Of a stretch of 64,000 nt of DNA, positions 25,094-36,000 are shown in pieces. The stretch is from contig CM038727.1 of assembly GCA_021613375.1 (NCBI GenBank), forward strand, positions 2,413,168 through 2,477,167, in the 5' to 3' direction. The number at the start of each line of letters is the position of its first letter. Positions within the stretch are counted from its first letter, which is position 1. Source of the stretch: Megaleporinus macrocephalus (taxonomy: Eukaryota > Chordata > Actinopteri > Characiformes > Anostomidae). The translations under genes and the position numbers were made by a program. The notes below the pieces were generated by a model. The model saw nothing but the letters and a program-made list of their open reading frames with translations. It searched no databases and was not told where the DNA came from.

Positions 25094-25125
25094 CTGTCTT
25101 TCTATACATATATATCTGGGTTTTG
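24934..25125 (+). repeat. TATC/CATA microsatellite, left arm of a palindrome
   Basis: Mixed (TATC)n and (CATA)n with TATCTGTCTTTCTATACA interruptions. It ends in ATATATATCTGGGTTTTGGG, AGCTC, AAAACATT at 25106-25140, whose complement starts the GATA array at 25293. Confidence 0.9.
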
Positions 25126-25292
25126 GGAGCTCAAAACATTAAATAGAATTAGAGAAATCCAAAGACAGCATATGCTGAAACTAACCCTAACACTTCCTAT
25201 AAAACCAGAATTCATAATACTTCATAAATGCTTTCATAAATCATATGTCATATTTAATACCTTATAATGCCGGACATAGTGTTAGCATTATT

Positions 25293-25461
25293 CTATGTAA
25301 TGTTATGAGCTCCCAAAACCCAGATATATATGTATAGATAGATAGATAGATAGATTGATAGATTGATAGATTGATAGATTGATAGATCGATAGATCGATA
25401 GATCGATAGATCGATAGATAGATAGATTAATATGTATGTATAGAAAGACAGATATGTATGT

Positions 25462-25507
<46 letters not shown>

Positions 25508-25622
25508 TAATATGTATGTATAGAAAGACAGATATGTATGTATAGAAAGACAGATATGTATGTATAGATAGATAGATAGATAGATAGATAAATATGTATG
25601 TATAGAAAGACAGATATGTATG

Positions 25623-25679
<57 letters not shown>

Positions 25680-25733
25680 ATATGTATGTATAGAAAGACA
25701 GATATGTATGTATAGAAAGACAGATATGTATGT

Positions 25734-25789
<56 letters not shown>

Positions 25790-25790
25790 G

Positions 25791-25821
<31 letters not shown>

Positions 25822-25822
25822 G

Positions 25823-25853
<31 letters not shown>

Positions 25854-25882
25854 GTAGATAGATAGATAGATAGATAGATAGA
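25293..25882 (-). repeat. GATA microsatellite, right arm of a palindrome
   Basis: It begins AATGTTATGAGCTCCCAAAA, CCCAGATATATATG, the complement of 25106-25140. Then follow several (GATA)n blocks separated by TATGTATGTATAGAAAGACA, the complement of the left-arm interruption. The right arm is about three times longer than the left. Minus-strand open frames (LSIYLSIY) are translated repeat. Confidence 0.9.
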
Positions 25883-26479
25883 ACGGTCTAAAAGTAAGGC
25901 TGAATCTTCTCTGCTGTTTTCTCTGATATATATTTTCTCTCCCGAGACAAACGGGGTCATCCTGCTGACTGACACAGTCCTGACTGCACCTGTCCATCAA
26001 AATCAGCCAAGGCCATCTTTAGAGCCTGCAGCCCTCGGGGTCTGTTAGAGCAATCAGGGCCCACTCATTATCGCCATGGCAATCTGCTCCCCACCAGATT
26101 ACACCTGCCAGTCTGTATGTGTGTGCGCATGTATTCGCACAAAATTGAGAAACAGAGAGTAAAGACAAGGTGGTTAAGACCCTCGCTCTTTATCGCTGGC
26201 TGTGAGGTGGTGGGGCGGAGAGGGGGGGCAGAGGGGGGGGGGGGGGTTGGGGGGGAGTGTATGAAGTTTGCCTCTTCTATCTCCTTATCCAGACGTCCAA
26301 TCAGCAATGAATAGACTGATGTGGCACTACACCCGTTCGCTTAGCAGACAGGAGGAGGCTGTCTGGGTGGGTGAAGGTTTCTTCTGGCCAAGGACAATTT
26401 TCATTATTTTTCTTATTGAGGGCGGCAGTGCAGCCCACTACACCACACCAACCACACCAAGCTTCTTGAGTTTACCTGT
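25883..26479. other. Unique DNA with a G-run block
   Basis: The stretch 25995-26110 is non-repetitive (AGGGCCCACTCATTATCGCC, ATGGCAATCTGCTCC) and looks like a possible conserved non-coding element. The stretch 26209-26258 is almost all G, with a run of 14 G, and can form G-quadruplexes on the plus strand. No gene was recognised. Confidence 0.45.
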
Positions 26480-27848
26480 TCAAACCAAAAATGGTGCAGC
26501 AGTTACATTCAGGGGTCTCAGTTTCCCTGTTCAAATGTTTCCATTCCACCTTAAATGGTACAGCAGTCACATTCAGTGGTCTCAGTTTCACTGTTCAAGT
26601 AATCCGTTCCACCTTAAATAGTGCAGCAGTTACATTCAGTGGTCTCAGTTTCCATTTGTAATGTTCCGTTCCACCTTAAATAGTGCAGCAGTTACATTCA
26701 GTGGTCTCAGTTTCTCTTTTCTAATGTTTCTGTTCCACCTTAAATGGTGCAGCAGTTACATTCAGTGGTCTCAGTTTCTCTTTTCTAATGTTTCCGTTCC
26801 ACCTTAAATGGTGCAGCATTCTGGTACCTCAGTTATTCTGTTCAAATATTCCGTTCCACCTTAAATAGTGTAGTGGTTACATTCAGGGGTCTCAGTTTCT
26901 CTGTTCTAATGTTTCCGTTCCACCTTAAATAGTGCAGCAGTTACATTCAGGGGTCTCAGTTTCTCTGTTTGAATAATTCTGTTCCACCTTAAATGGTACA
27001 GCAGTTACTTTTAGGGGTCTCAGTTTCCCTGTTCAAATATTTCCGTTCCACCTTAAATGGTGCAGCAGTTACATGCGCAGGTCTCAGTTTCCCTTTTTAA
27101 ATATTCTGTTCCACCTTAAATAGTGTAGTGGTTACATCCTGGCTCTTCTTTTTCTCAGCTTTAATGTTTCTGTTCCACCTTAAATGGTACAACAGTTACA
27201 TTCAGGGGTCTCAGTTTCTCAGTTCAAATCTTTCCATTCCACCTTAAATAGTGCAGCAGTTACATTCAGTGGTCTCAGTTTCTCTTTTCTAATGTTTCCG
27301 TTCCACCTTAAATGATGCAGCAGTTACATTCTGGGGTCTCAGTTTCTCTGTTTGAATGATTCCGTTCCACCTTAAATGGTGCAGCAGTTACATTCAGTGG
27401 TCTTAGTTTCTCTGTTCTTATGTTTCCGTTCCACCTTAAATGCTGCAGCAGTTACATTCTGGTACCTCAGTTATTTTGTTCAAATATTCCGTTCCACCTT
27501 AAATAGTGTAGTGGTTACATCCTGGCACCTCTGTTTCTCAGCTTCAGTGTTTCTGTTCCACCTTAAATGATGCAGCAGTTACACTCAGGGGTCTCAGTAT
27601 CTTTGTTCTAATGTTTTCATTCCACCTTAAATGGTGCAGAATTCTGGTACCTCAGTTATTCGGTTCAAATATACTGTTCCACCTTAAATAATGTAGTGGT
27701 TACATCCTGGTACCTTAGTTTCTCAGCTTTAATGTTTCTGTTCCACCTTAAATGATGCAGTAGTCACATTCTGGGGTCTCAGTTTCTCTGTTTGAATGAC
27801 TCTGTTCCACCTTAAATGGACAGCAGGTACACTCAGGCGCCTCAGTTG
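26480..27848 (+). repeat. 64-bp minisatellite, about 21 units
   Basis: The unit reads GTTCCACCTTAAATGGTGCA, GCAGTTACATTCAGGGGTCT, CAGTTTCTCTGTTCTAATGT, TTCC. Units are diverged, and alternative middles exist (ACATCCTGGCACCTCTG, ATTCTGGTACCTCAGTTATT). A single related core lies at 15440-15468. Small open frames across it are not genes. Confidence 0.92.
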
Positions 27849-27849
27849 T

Positions 27850-28012
27850 CGTAATATTACTGCAGCACCATTTAAGGTGGAACAAAAACATTCAAAAAAA
27901 AACTGAGACCCCTGAATGTTATTCCTGCACCATTTAAGGTGGAACAGAAACATAAGAACAGAGATACTGAGATGCCTGAATGTAACTGCTGCACCATTTA
28001 AGGTGGAATGGA
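27850..28012 (-). repeat. Inverted units of the 64-bp minisatellite
   Basis: Three units run in reverse: GCACCATTTAAGGTGGAAC appears three times, with ACTGAGACCCCTGAATG between. The switch of direction is near 27848, so the array ends head-to-head with itself. Confidence 0.9.
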
Positions 28013-28299
28013 AACAAAGACTCCTCCGTTGGTCAGCTGTATGACTTAAGGTGGTCTCGCTGCTTTAAACCTGCTGTAAAAGCCTCTAAAGCGCTGCTAC
28101 TGACTGCTGAGTGATGGTGATGTTTATTAAACTCCAGCCTGACGCTCGGGGAAGCAGCGACAGTGAACCAGATGCACATACGAGGCGAACGACTTGAGAA
28201 GTTCGGGTGTGAAACAACATTCAGCTGCCAGAGAAGCTTCACATGTTCACACCACACGTTTATATACAAACTGTTCAGTTCTGTTTTTAACTGTTCCAC
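28013..28299. other. No gene recognised
   Basis: Short unique-looking spacer between the 64-bp array and a mariner-like element. Confidence 0.4.
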
Positions 28300-29206
28300 A
28301 CAGTCGAGTCACATTATTATGACCATTATTTCTATTTTGGAGGCACGTAGGTGGCAGAGTGATGATGTGGGGGATGTTTGAATCCATCCTTACAGATCAC
28401 ATACACCATACATGCTGATGGTCTTCTCTGGGGTGGATGGGATCTTCCAGCAAGACGATGAGACACATCACACGACTAGAAATGTCCTACATTGGTTGGA
28501 AGATCTGACCAAAACTATGTTGAACTCCTAATTTCCTAGTCTTGAACCCAGTTGAGCATCTGTGGAACCACCTGGATGGTGGTGTTGTCTCTATGGATCC
28601 TCCTCCACGCTCCCTCCAGCAGCTGTGGGATGCACTGCAGTCAGCATGATACCTCCAGATACCTGTGACCACCTACCAGAACCTTACTGAGTCTCCCAGT
28701 CCGTCTAGCTGCTGTCCCTGCTGCACACGGCGGCTACTCTGGACGTTGGCAGCCTTCCATGACCTTCTCTGGACCCACTCATTCATGTCAACCGAGTTAG
28801 ATCTGAAGCCATCCTTGCAGATCACGTACACCATACATGCTGATGGTCTTCTCTGGGGTGGATGGGATCTTCCAGCAAGACGATGAGACACATCACATGA
28901 CTAGAAATGTCCTACATTGGTTGGAAGAGCTGACCAAAACTATGTTGAACCCCTAATTCCCTAGTCTTGAACCCAGTTGAGCATCTGTGGGACCACCTGG
29001 ATGGTGGTGTTGTCTCTATGGATCCTCCTCCACGCTCCCTCCAGCAGCTGTGGGATGCACTGCAGTCAACATGATACCTCCAGATACCTGTGACCACCTA
29101 CCAGGACCTTACTGAGTCTCCCAGTCTGTCTAGCTGCTGTCCCTACTGCACACGGTGGTCTCTCTGGACGTAAGCTGGTGGTCATAATAATGTGACTCCA
29201 CTGTAT
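28300..29206 (+). mobile_element. Tc1/mariner-like relic with internal tandem duplication
   Basis: The terminal inverted repeats are GAGTCACATTATTATGACCA at 28306 and its complement GGTCATAATAATGTGACTCC at 29180; TA follows the right end. Between them a roughly 424-base block occurs twice (28384-28807 and 28808-29178). Each copy contains decayed transposase: GGGATCTTCCAGCAAGACGA (IFQQDD-like), CTTGAACCCAGTTGAGCATC (LNPVEHLW-like) and CAGCAGCTGTGGGATGC (QQLWDA-like). Stops and frameshifts break both copies. GTGATGATGTGGGGGATGTT (MMWGMF-like) survives before the first copy, and most of the N-terminal part is missing. Confidence 0.85.
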
Positions 29207-29674
29207 CTCTACTGTACAGTGTTGGCAGATTATTATTTTTAAAAATGCATTCGTTTTATGAAACAGTCTATCATGTTTCTCATTACAAGCCTGAGCGAGC
29301 AAGGCAGACGTACAGTATGTCGATCGAGCCGTAGCGTCAGGCTGGAGCTCGGTGTGTACTCAGATCAGAGTTAGGCTTTTCCAATTAGGGGGCTATAGTT
29401 TTTCTGTTGTTAATACAGGAGTTATTTTGTCTTGTCTGTGCACAATAGCTCCAATAATTGGCAGCAAAACACAGACAGTTCTAATTAATTAACTCCCACT
29501 GGCTGAGGGGCTGCATACCAATTAGGCTCCAGATTTTGGGGAGTGTGGAGGAGGGGTGGGGGTGCAGTGCAAGCACCAACTTCTACTTATAAATCAATCC
29601 AGTTTGAGCGTTAAACGTTGTCAGTATCAAGTATACTCTTAAAAATAAAAGCACTAATGTACTAAAAGTATTGA
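29207..29674. promoter_or_regulatory. Candidate conserved non-coding element
   Basis: The stretch 29380-29560 is non-repetitive and carries homeodomain-type cores: CCAATTAGGGGGC, CTCCAATAATTGGCAG, TCTAATTAATTAACTCC and ACCAATTAGGC. Such density is typical of enhancer-like conserved elements around developmental cadherin genes. Conservation cannot be tested here, so this is inference from composition only. Confidence 0.35.
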
Positions 29675-29724
29675 TTTTGAACCCAGTTGAGCATCTGGCA
29701 TCTGTGGGACCACCTGGATGGTGG
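29675..29724 (+). mobile_element. Left piece of an interrupted mariner-like copy
   Basis: TTGAACCCAGTTGAGCATCT and GGGACCACCTGGATGGTGGT match 28548-28583 and 28972-29009. The match stops abruptly where the CAAGTTTATTTG element begins. The copy resumes at 30705. Confidence 0.8.
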
Positions 29725-30704
29725 TCAAGTTTCAAGTCAAGTTTATTTGCATAGCGCTTTTTACAACAATGTTGTCACAAAGCAGCTTTACAGAGTTTAA
29801 AAGCATGAACATATCCACTGTGAGGGAGCCAGAGGCGACGGTGGCAACAACAACTCCCTCAACTGGAGGAAGAAACGTTGGGAAGAACCAGACTTACAAG
29901 CAGAGACCCATCCTCCTCTGGTGGAACAGTATCTACAGTTTATTAAACTAAAGCTGAGTCTAAAGCTAAGAGCTTTAGAAGCTGCACAGGTGCTAAATCA
30001 GGTGGATGATACAGTGATGCAGTCAAGGATGGAGCAAATGGCACCAATGGAGAGGAGGACCGGTTGGTGCTGGGTGACGGGGGTGACGGGGGGCCTGGTG
30101 GTCAGTCCTTTAACAGTATTAGGCAGGACAGGTGGGTGGTTATTACCTCAGAAAGAGAAAAGAGACTGAGTCAGTTCTGGTTTAGGTTAGTACAGAGACA
30201 GACTTAGTTCTGGTTTAGGTTAGTACAGAGACTGAGTTGGTTCTGGTTTGGGTTAGTACAGAGACAGAGTTAGTTCTGGTTTAGGTTAGTACAGAGACTG
30301 AGTTGGTTCTGGTTTGGGTTAGTACAGAGAAAGAGTTAGTTCTGGTTTGGGTTAGTACAGAGACAGAGTTAGTTCTGGTTTAGGTTAGTACAGAGACAGA
30401 GTTAGTTCTGGTTTGAGTTAGTACAGAGACAGAGTTAGTTCTGGTTTGAGTTAGTACAGAGACAAATTTAGTTCTGATTTGGGTTAGTACAGAGACTGAG
30501 TTAGTTCTGGTTTGGGTTAGTACAGAGACTGAGTTAGTTCTGGTTTGGGTTAGTATAGAGACAGAGTTAGTTTTGGTTTGAGTTAGTACAGAGACAGAGT
30601 TAGTTCTGGTTTGGGTTAGTACAGAGACTGAGTTAGTTCTGGTTTAGGTTAGCACAGAGACAGAGTTAGTTCTGGTAATTCCAAACTTAAACTTAGCTCT
30701 GGGC
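29725..30704 (+). mobile_element. CAAGTTTATTTG dispersed repeat, copy 2, inserted
   Basis: It starts CAAGTTTATTTGCATAGCGC and follows the same order as 17795-18900: CAAAGCAGCTTTACAGAG, GGAGGAAGAAACGTTGGGAA, AGCTTTAGAAGCTGCACAGG, GTCAGTCCT and TATTACCTCAG. It then runs into a 33-bp array at 30165-30680. Mariner-like sequence on both sides (29675-29724, 30705-30826) shows that it sits inside an older element, with about 85-90 bases of the target lost. Confidence 0.75.
30165..30680 (+). repeat. 33-bp minisatellite, about 15 units
   Basis: The unit is TTAGTACAGAGACAGAGTTA then GTTCTGGTTTGGG. It is present once in the sister element at 18363-18400 (GAGAGTTAGTTCTGGTCTGG, ATTAGTATAGAG). The array is thus a local expansion of an internal segment of this dispersed repeat. 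Confidence 0.92.
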
Positions 30705-30826
30705 CTGGCTCCAGATACCTGTGACAACCTACTAGGACCTTATTCTTAGTCTCCCAGTCCATCTAGAAGCTGGTCCGCAGTCACTCTGGATATTAGCTGG
30801 TCATAATAATGTGACTCCACTAAAAT
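30705..30826 (+). mobile_element. Right piece of the interrupted mariner-like copy
   Basis: CTCCAGATACCTGTGACAAC, TCTCCCAGTCCATCTAG, and the terminal repeat GGTCATAATAATGTGACTCC at 30800 match the right end of the element at 28300-29206. Confidence 0.82.
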
Positions 30827-31335
30827 GATTAATTAATCTTTGTGAAGAAGTTTAGACAGATTGAGGAGCATCTCGTTGGTGAACCACTCTGAGAGCATCG
30901 TTGTTTGAATCTCCAGCCGGAGAATGTACTGTACGTGGGTTTCAGCTGATCAGAGTTAAAAGCTTCCTGATGCATGATGTTTTCTGAGATTTGTTTGTTT
31001 TGTCATTCTTTAGACATCTAAAAAGCAAGAGCGGTGAAGAGAAGTTGCATTACCAACCCTCTCAGCTCAAACATTTCTTATGTAACATCAAAGGACATGA
31101 AAGAATAAATCTCGGGAACGCTGCATGCTAAAGACTTGCTTTCATTTGTTCCTGGAAGGGTAGGATCACACTGTGAGGGCTCCCGTGAGATCATCTCCCT
31201 TTTGGAAGTTTTGTAATCCAGACGTGAACTTCACTGTCTTCCTAGAGAAAAATAATCCATGATGATAAACCAACATAGATGACTTTTCTCTGTGTTGAAA
31301 TAAGTTGTTGTTATTGTTAGCATGGTCCACTGATA
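30827..31335. other. No gene recognised
   Basis: Unique-looking DNA between the mariner-like relic and the 31-bp array. It starts with ATGATTAATTAATCTTTGTG, a homeodomain-type motif, but no other feature is evident. Confidence 0.4.
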
Positions 31336-32190
31336 CTTTGAATTGATTTACTGACCAATCAGAGACTGGGTTCTTGACTTGTAACCCAATCAGAGACTGC
31401 GTTCCTGACTTCTTTATCAATCAGAGACTGTGTTCCAGACTTATCAACCAATCAGAGGATGTGTTCCTGACTTCTTCATCAATCAAAAACTGAGTTCCTA
31501 ACCTGTCACCCAATCATAGACTGTGTTACTGACTTGTTCTTTAATCAGATACTGCGTTTCTGACTTGCTCATCAATCAGAAACTGTGTTCCGGACTTGTC
31601 ACCCAATCAGTGACTGTTACTGACTTGTCACACAATCAGAGACTGTGTTCCTGACCTATAAACCCATAAGAGACTGTGTTTCTGACTTGTTCATTAATCA
31701 GAGACTGTGTTCCTGACTTGTCACCTAATCAGAGACTGTGTTCCTGACTTGTCACCCAATCAGAGACTGTGTTCCTGACTTGTTACCCAATCAAAGACTG
31801 TGTTCCTGACTTGTTCATCAATCAGAAACTGTGTTCCTGACTTGTCACCTAATCAGAGACTGTGTTCCTGACTTGTCACCTAATCATCGGCTCATCAGAG
31901 ACTGTGTTCTTGACTTGTTCATTAATCAGAAACTGTGTTCCCGACTTGTTCATCAATCAGAAACTGTGTTCCCGACTTGTTCATCAATCAGAAACTGTGT
32001 TCCCGACTTGTTCATCAATCAGAAAGTGTGTTCTTGACTTGTCACCCAATCAGAGACTGTGTTCGTGACTTGTAACCCAATCAGAGACTGTGTTCGTGAC
32101 TTGTAACCCAATCAGAGACTGTGTTCCTGACCTATCGGCCCAGCAAAGACTGTGTTTCTGATGTGTTAATCAATCAGAGACTGTTTTTGT
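31336..32190 (+). repeat. 31-bp satellite, block 1 (monomeric)
   Basis: The unit is ACTTGTCACCCAATCAGAGA then CTGTGTTCCTG, with variants (TTCATCAATCAGAAACTG, TAACCCAATCAGAGAC). About 27 units. Many copies contain a CCAAT box (CCCAATCAGAG). Same family as the long block at 33085-37430. Confidence 0.93.
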
Positions 32191-33084
32191 GAGACACTTT
32201 ATAAAGCATGAGACTTTATAATGTTTGGCTTCATACAATATCCACACTGAATATGTGCTGTGGTAATGTATATATGGTGATACAGGTTTGTCAATATTAT
32301 TACTACTGAGGAGCAGCTATATACACTTATGCCTGGTGATGTAGATACCTAAGGTGATATAATGCCTTATAAATGTATTTGTAAAGCATTATGAATACTA
32401 CATTCATAGAAAGCTTTTTATAGGGTGGCCTGATTAAATTGGTTAAAATTGAATTAATTGTATACAGGGGAAACACCCAAAATTGGATGTGCAATGAGGC
32501 CAACGCAGTCCCACTAAGCGTGATCTGAGGAAGTGAAGCAGTGGAGTGTTTTTCAGGTTTGGGGAGGTTGAAAGAAACCCTCCTCTTTGAGGAGTCTTGT
32601 TCTGCTGCAGGAGGACAAAAGGGAAGTGGTTCGGTTTACATGCACGCCGTCCTTTATCGCACTTCAAATAGAGCTGACAGCTGTGAGTATCGGTGTGTAG
32701 CGCATTCGTTTCCCTCCCACATGCTTCGCTCCACTCACCGCACTGCAAACAAGCCCACCAGACGCAACCAGACGCCACCCCCACAATCACAAGAACCCAA
32801 ATCCTTCAGTGCTCCAAAACCACGGCGAATTATTATGCGAGCCTTTAAAAACAGTCCCGGCGGGTTTCTTTGTCCTGTAATGTCCTGGCCACTTTCACAA
32901 GTGGACCGAAATGTCCAGATGGCCTCAAAAGAGCTTTGGCTCTTCTATGTGCATGAATAACAGTCATTTCAAAAATCATGTTTGTCCACACAGTGGGAGA
33001 GGGGCTTCTCTGAGAATCTGATTATTGGCTTTGATTACTGCCTAGAGAAAAACTTCTGTTTAAAGCTGTGCTTCAATTTTTTTT
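32191..33084. other. Non-satellite island between satellite blocks
   Basis: It holds ATTATGAATACTACATTCAT and TTATAAATG motifs of a fish dispersed repeat near 32340-32420, then unique-looking DNA. The stretches 32820-32975 (GAATTATTATGCGAGCC, TATGTGCATGAATAACAG) and 33005-33075 (CTGATTATTGGCTTTGATTA) look like possible non-coding conserved sequence. A 139-codon open frame at 32541-32960 is not recognisable and is opposed by a minus-strand frame over the same bases; I do not call it. Confidence 0.4.
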
Positions 33085-36000
33085 TTCCAATTAGAGACTG
33101 TGTTCCTGACTTGTTAATCAATTAGAGACTGTGTTCCTGACTTGTTAATCAATCAGAGACTGTGTTCCTGACTTGTTAATCAATCAGAGACTGTGCTCCT
33201 GACTTGTTAATCCATCAGAGACTGTGTTCCTGACTTGTTGCCCAATCAGAGACTGTGCTCCTGACTTGTTAATCAATCAGAGACTGTGTTCCTGACTTGT
33301 CACCCAATCAGAGACTGTGTTCCTGACTTGTTCATCAATCAGAGACTCTGTTCCTGACTTGTTGCCCAATCAGAGACAGTGTTCCTGACTTGTCGCCCAA
33401 TCAGAGACTCTGTTCCTGACTTGTTGCCCAATCAGAGACTGTGTTCCTGACTTGCCGCCCAATCAGAGACAGTGTTCCTGACTTGTCGCCCAATCAGAGA
33501 CTGTGTTCCTGACTTACTGATGAATCAGAGGCTGTGTCACTGATTTGTTAATCAATCAGAGGCTGTGTCACTGACTTGTTCATCAATCAGAGACTCTGTT
33601 CCTGACTTGTTGCCCAATCAGAGACTCTGTTCCTGACTTGTTGCCCAATCAGAGACTGTGTTCCTGACATACTGATGAACCAGAGGCTGTGTCACTGATT
33701 TGTTCATCAATCAGAGGCTGTGTTACTGACTTGTTGATCAATTAGAGACTGTGTTTCTGACCTATCAAACAATCAGAGACAGTGCTCTTAATGTATTGAC
33801 CTATGACAGACTGTGTTTCTGACTTATCAACCGATCAGACACTGTGTTTCTGATGTACTGATCTATCAGAGACTGTGTTTCTGACTTATCAACCGATCAG
33901 ACACTGTGTTTCTGATGTACTGATCTATCAGAGACTGTGTTTCTGACTTATCAACCGATCAGACACTGTGTTTCTGATGTACTGATCTATCAGAGACTGT
34001 GTTCCTGACTTATCAACTGATCAGACACTGTGTTTCTGATGTACTGATCTATCAGAGACTGTGTTTCTGACTTATCAACCGATCAGACACTGTGTTCTTG
34101 ATGTACTGATCTATTAGAGACTGTGTTTCTGACTTATCAAACGATCAGACACTGTGTTCTTTGTTGTACTGATCTATCAGAGACTGTGTTTCTGACTTAT
34201 CAAACGATCAGACACTGTGTTCTTGATGTACTGATCTATCAGAGACTGTTTCTGACTTATCAAACGATCAGACACTGTGTTCTTGATGTACTGATCTATC
34301 AGAGACTGTGTTTCTGACTTATCAAACGATCAGACACTGTGTTCTTGATGTACTGATCTATTAGACACTGTGTTTCTGACTTATCATCCGATCAGACACT
34401 GTTCTTTGTTGTACTGATCTATCAGAGACTGTGTTTCTGACTTATCAAACGATCAGACACTGTGTTCTTGATGTACTGATCTATCAGAGACTGTTTCTGA
34501 CTTATCAACTGATCAGACACTGTGTTTTTGATGTACTGATCTATTAGAGACTGTGTTTCTGACTTATCATCCAATCAGACACTGTGTTCTTTGTTGTATT
34601 GATCTATTAGAGACTGTGTTTCTGACTTATCAAACGATCAGACACTGTGTTCTTGATGTACTGATCTATCAGAGACTGTGTTTCTGACTTATCAAACGAT
34701 CAGACACTGTGTTTCTGATGTACTGATCTATCAGAGACTGTGTTCCTGACTTATCAACTGATCAGACACTGTGTTTTTGATGTACTGATCTATTAGAGAC
34801 TGTGTTTCTGACTTATCATCCAATCAGACACTGTGTTCTTTGTTGTATTGATCTATTAGAGACTGTGTTTCTGACTTATCAAACGATCAGACACTGTGTT
34901 CTTGATGTACTGATCTATCAGAGACTGTGTTTCTGACTTATCAACCGATCAGACACTGTGTTTCTGATGTACTGATCTATCAGAGACTGTGTTTCTGACT
35001 TATCAAACGATCAGACACTGTGTTCTTTGTTGTACTGATCTATCAGAGACTGTGTTTCTGACTTATCAAACGATCAGACACTGTGTTCTTGATGTACTGA
35101 TCTATCAGAGACTGTTTCTGACTTATCAAACGATCAGACACTGTGTTCTTGATGTACTGATCTATCAGAGACTGTGTTTCTGACTTATCAAACGATCAGA
35201 CACTGTGTTCTTGATGTACTGATCTATTAGACACTGTGTTTCTGACTTATCATCCGATCAGACACTGTTCTTTGTTGTACTGATCTATCAGAGACTGTGT
35301 TTCTGACTTATCAAACGATCAGACACTGTGTTCTTGATGTACTGATCTATCAGAGACTGTTTCTGACTTATCAAACGATCAGACACTGTGTTCTTGATGT
35401 ACTGATCTATCAGAGACTGTGTTTCTGACTTATCAAACGATCAGACACTGTGTTCTTGATGTACTGATCTATTAGACACTGTGTTTCTGACTTATCATCC
35501 GATCAGACACTGTTCTTTGTTGTACTGATCTATCAGAGACTGTGTTTCTGACTTATCAAACGATCAGACACTGTGTTTCTGATGTACTGATCTATCAGAG
35601 ACTGTGTTCCTGACTTATCAACTGATCAGACACTGTGTTTTTGATGTACTGATCTATTAGAGACTGTGTTTCTGACTTATCATCCAATCAGACACTGTGT
35701 TCTTTGTTGTATTGATCTATTAGAGACTGTGTTTCTGACTTATCAAACGATCAGACACTGTGTTCTTGATGTACTGATCTATCAGAGACTGTGTTTCTGA
35801 CTTATCAACCGATCAGACACTGTGTTTCTGATGTACTGATCTATCAGAGACTGTGTTTCTGACTTATCAAACGATCAGACACTGTGTTCTTTGTTGTACT
35901 GATCTATCAGAGACTGTGTTTCTGACTTATCAAACGATCAGACACTGTGTTCTTGATGTACTGATCTATCAGAGACTGTTTCTGACTTATCAAACGATCA

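Noticed and set aside
25293..26000. 235-codon and 182-codon open frames rich in Ser-Ile-Tyr-Leu
   Set aside because: Translation of GATA/TATC microsatellite.
32541..32960. 139-codon plus-strand frame between satellite blocks
   Set aside because: A minus-strand frame overlaps it, and no domain is recognisable. It would need transcript evidence.
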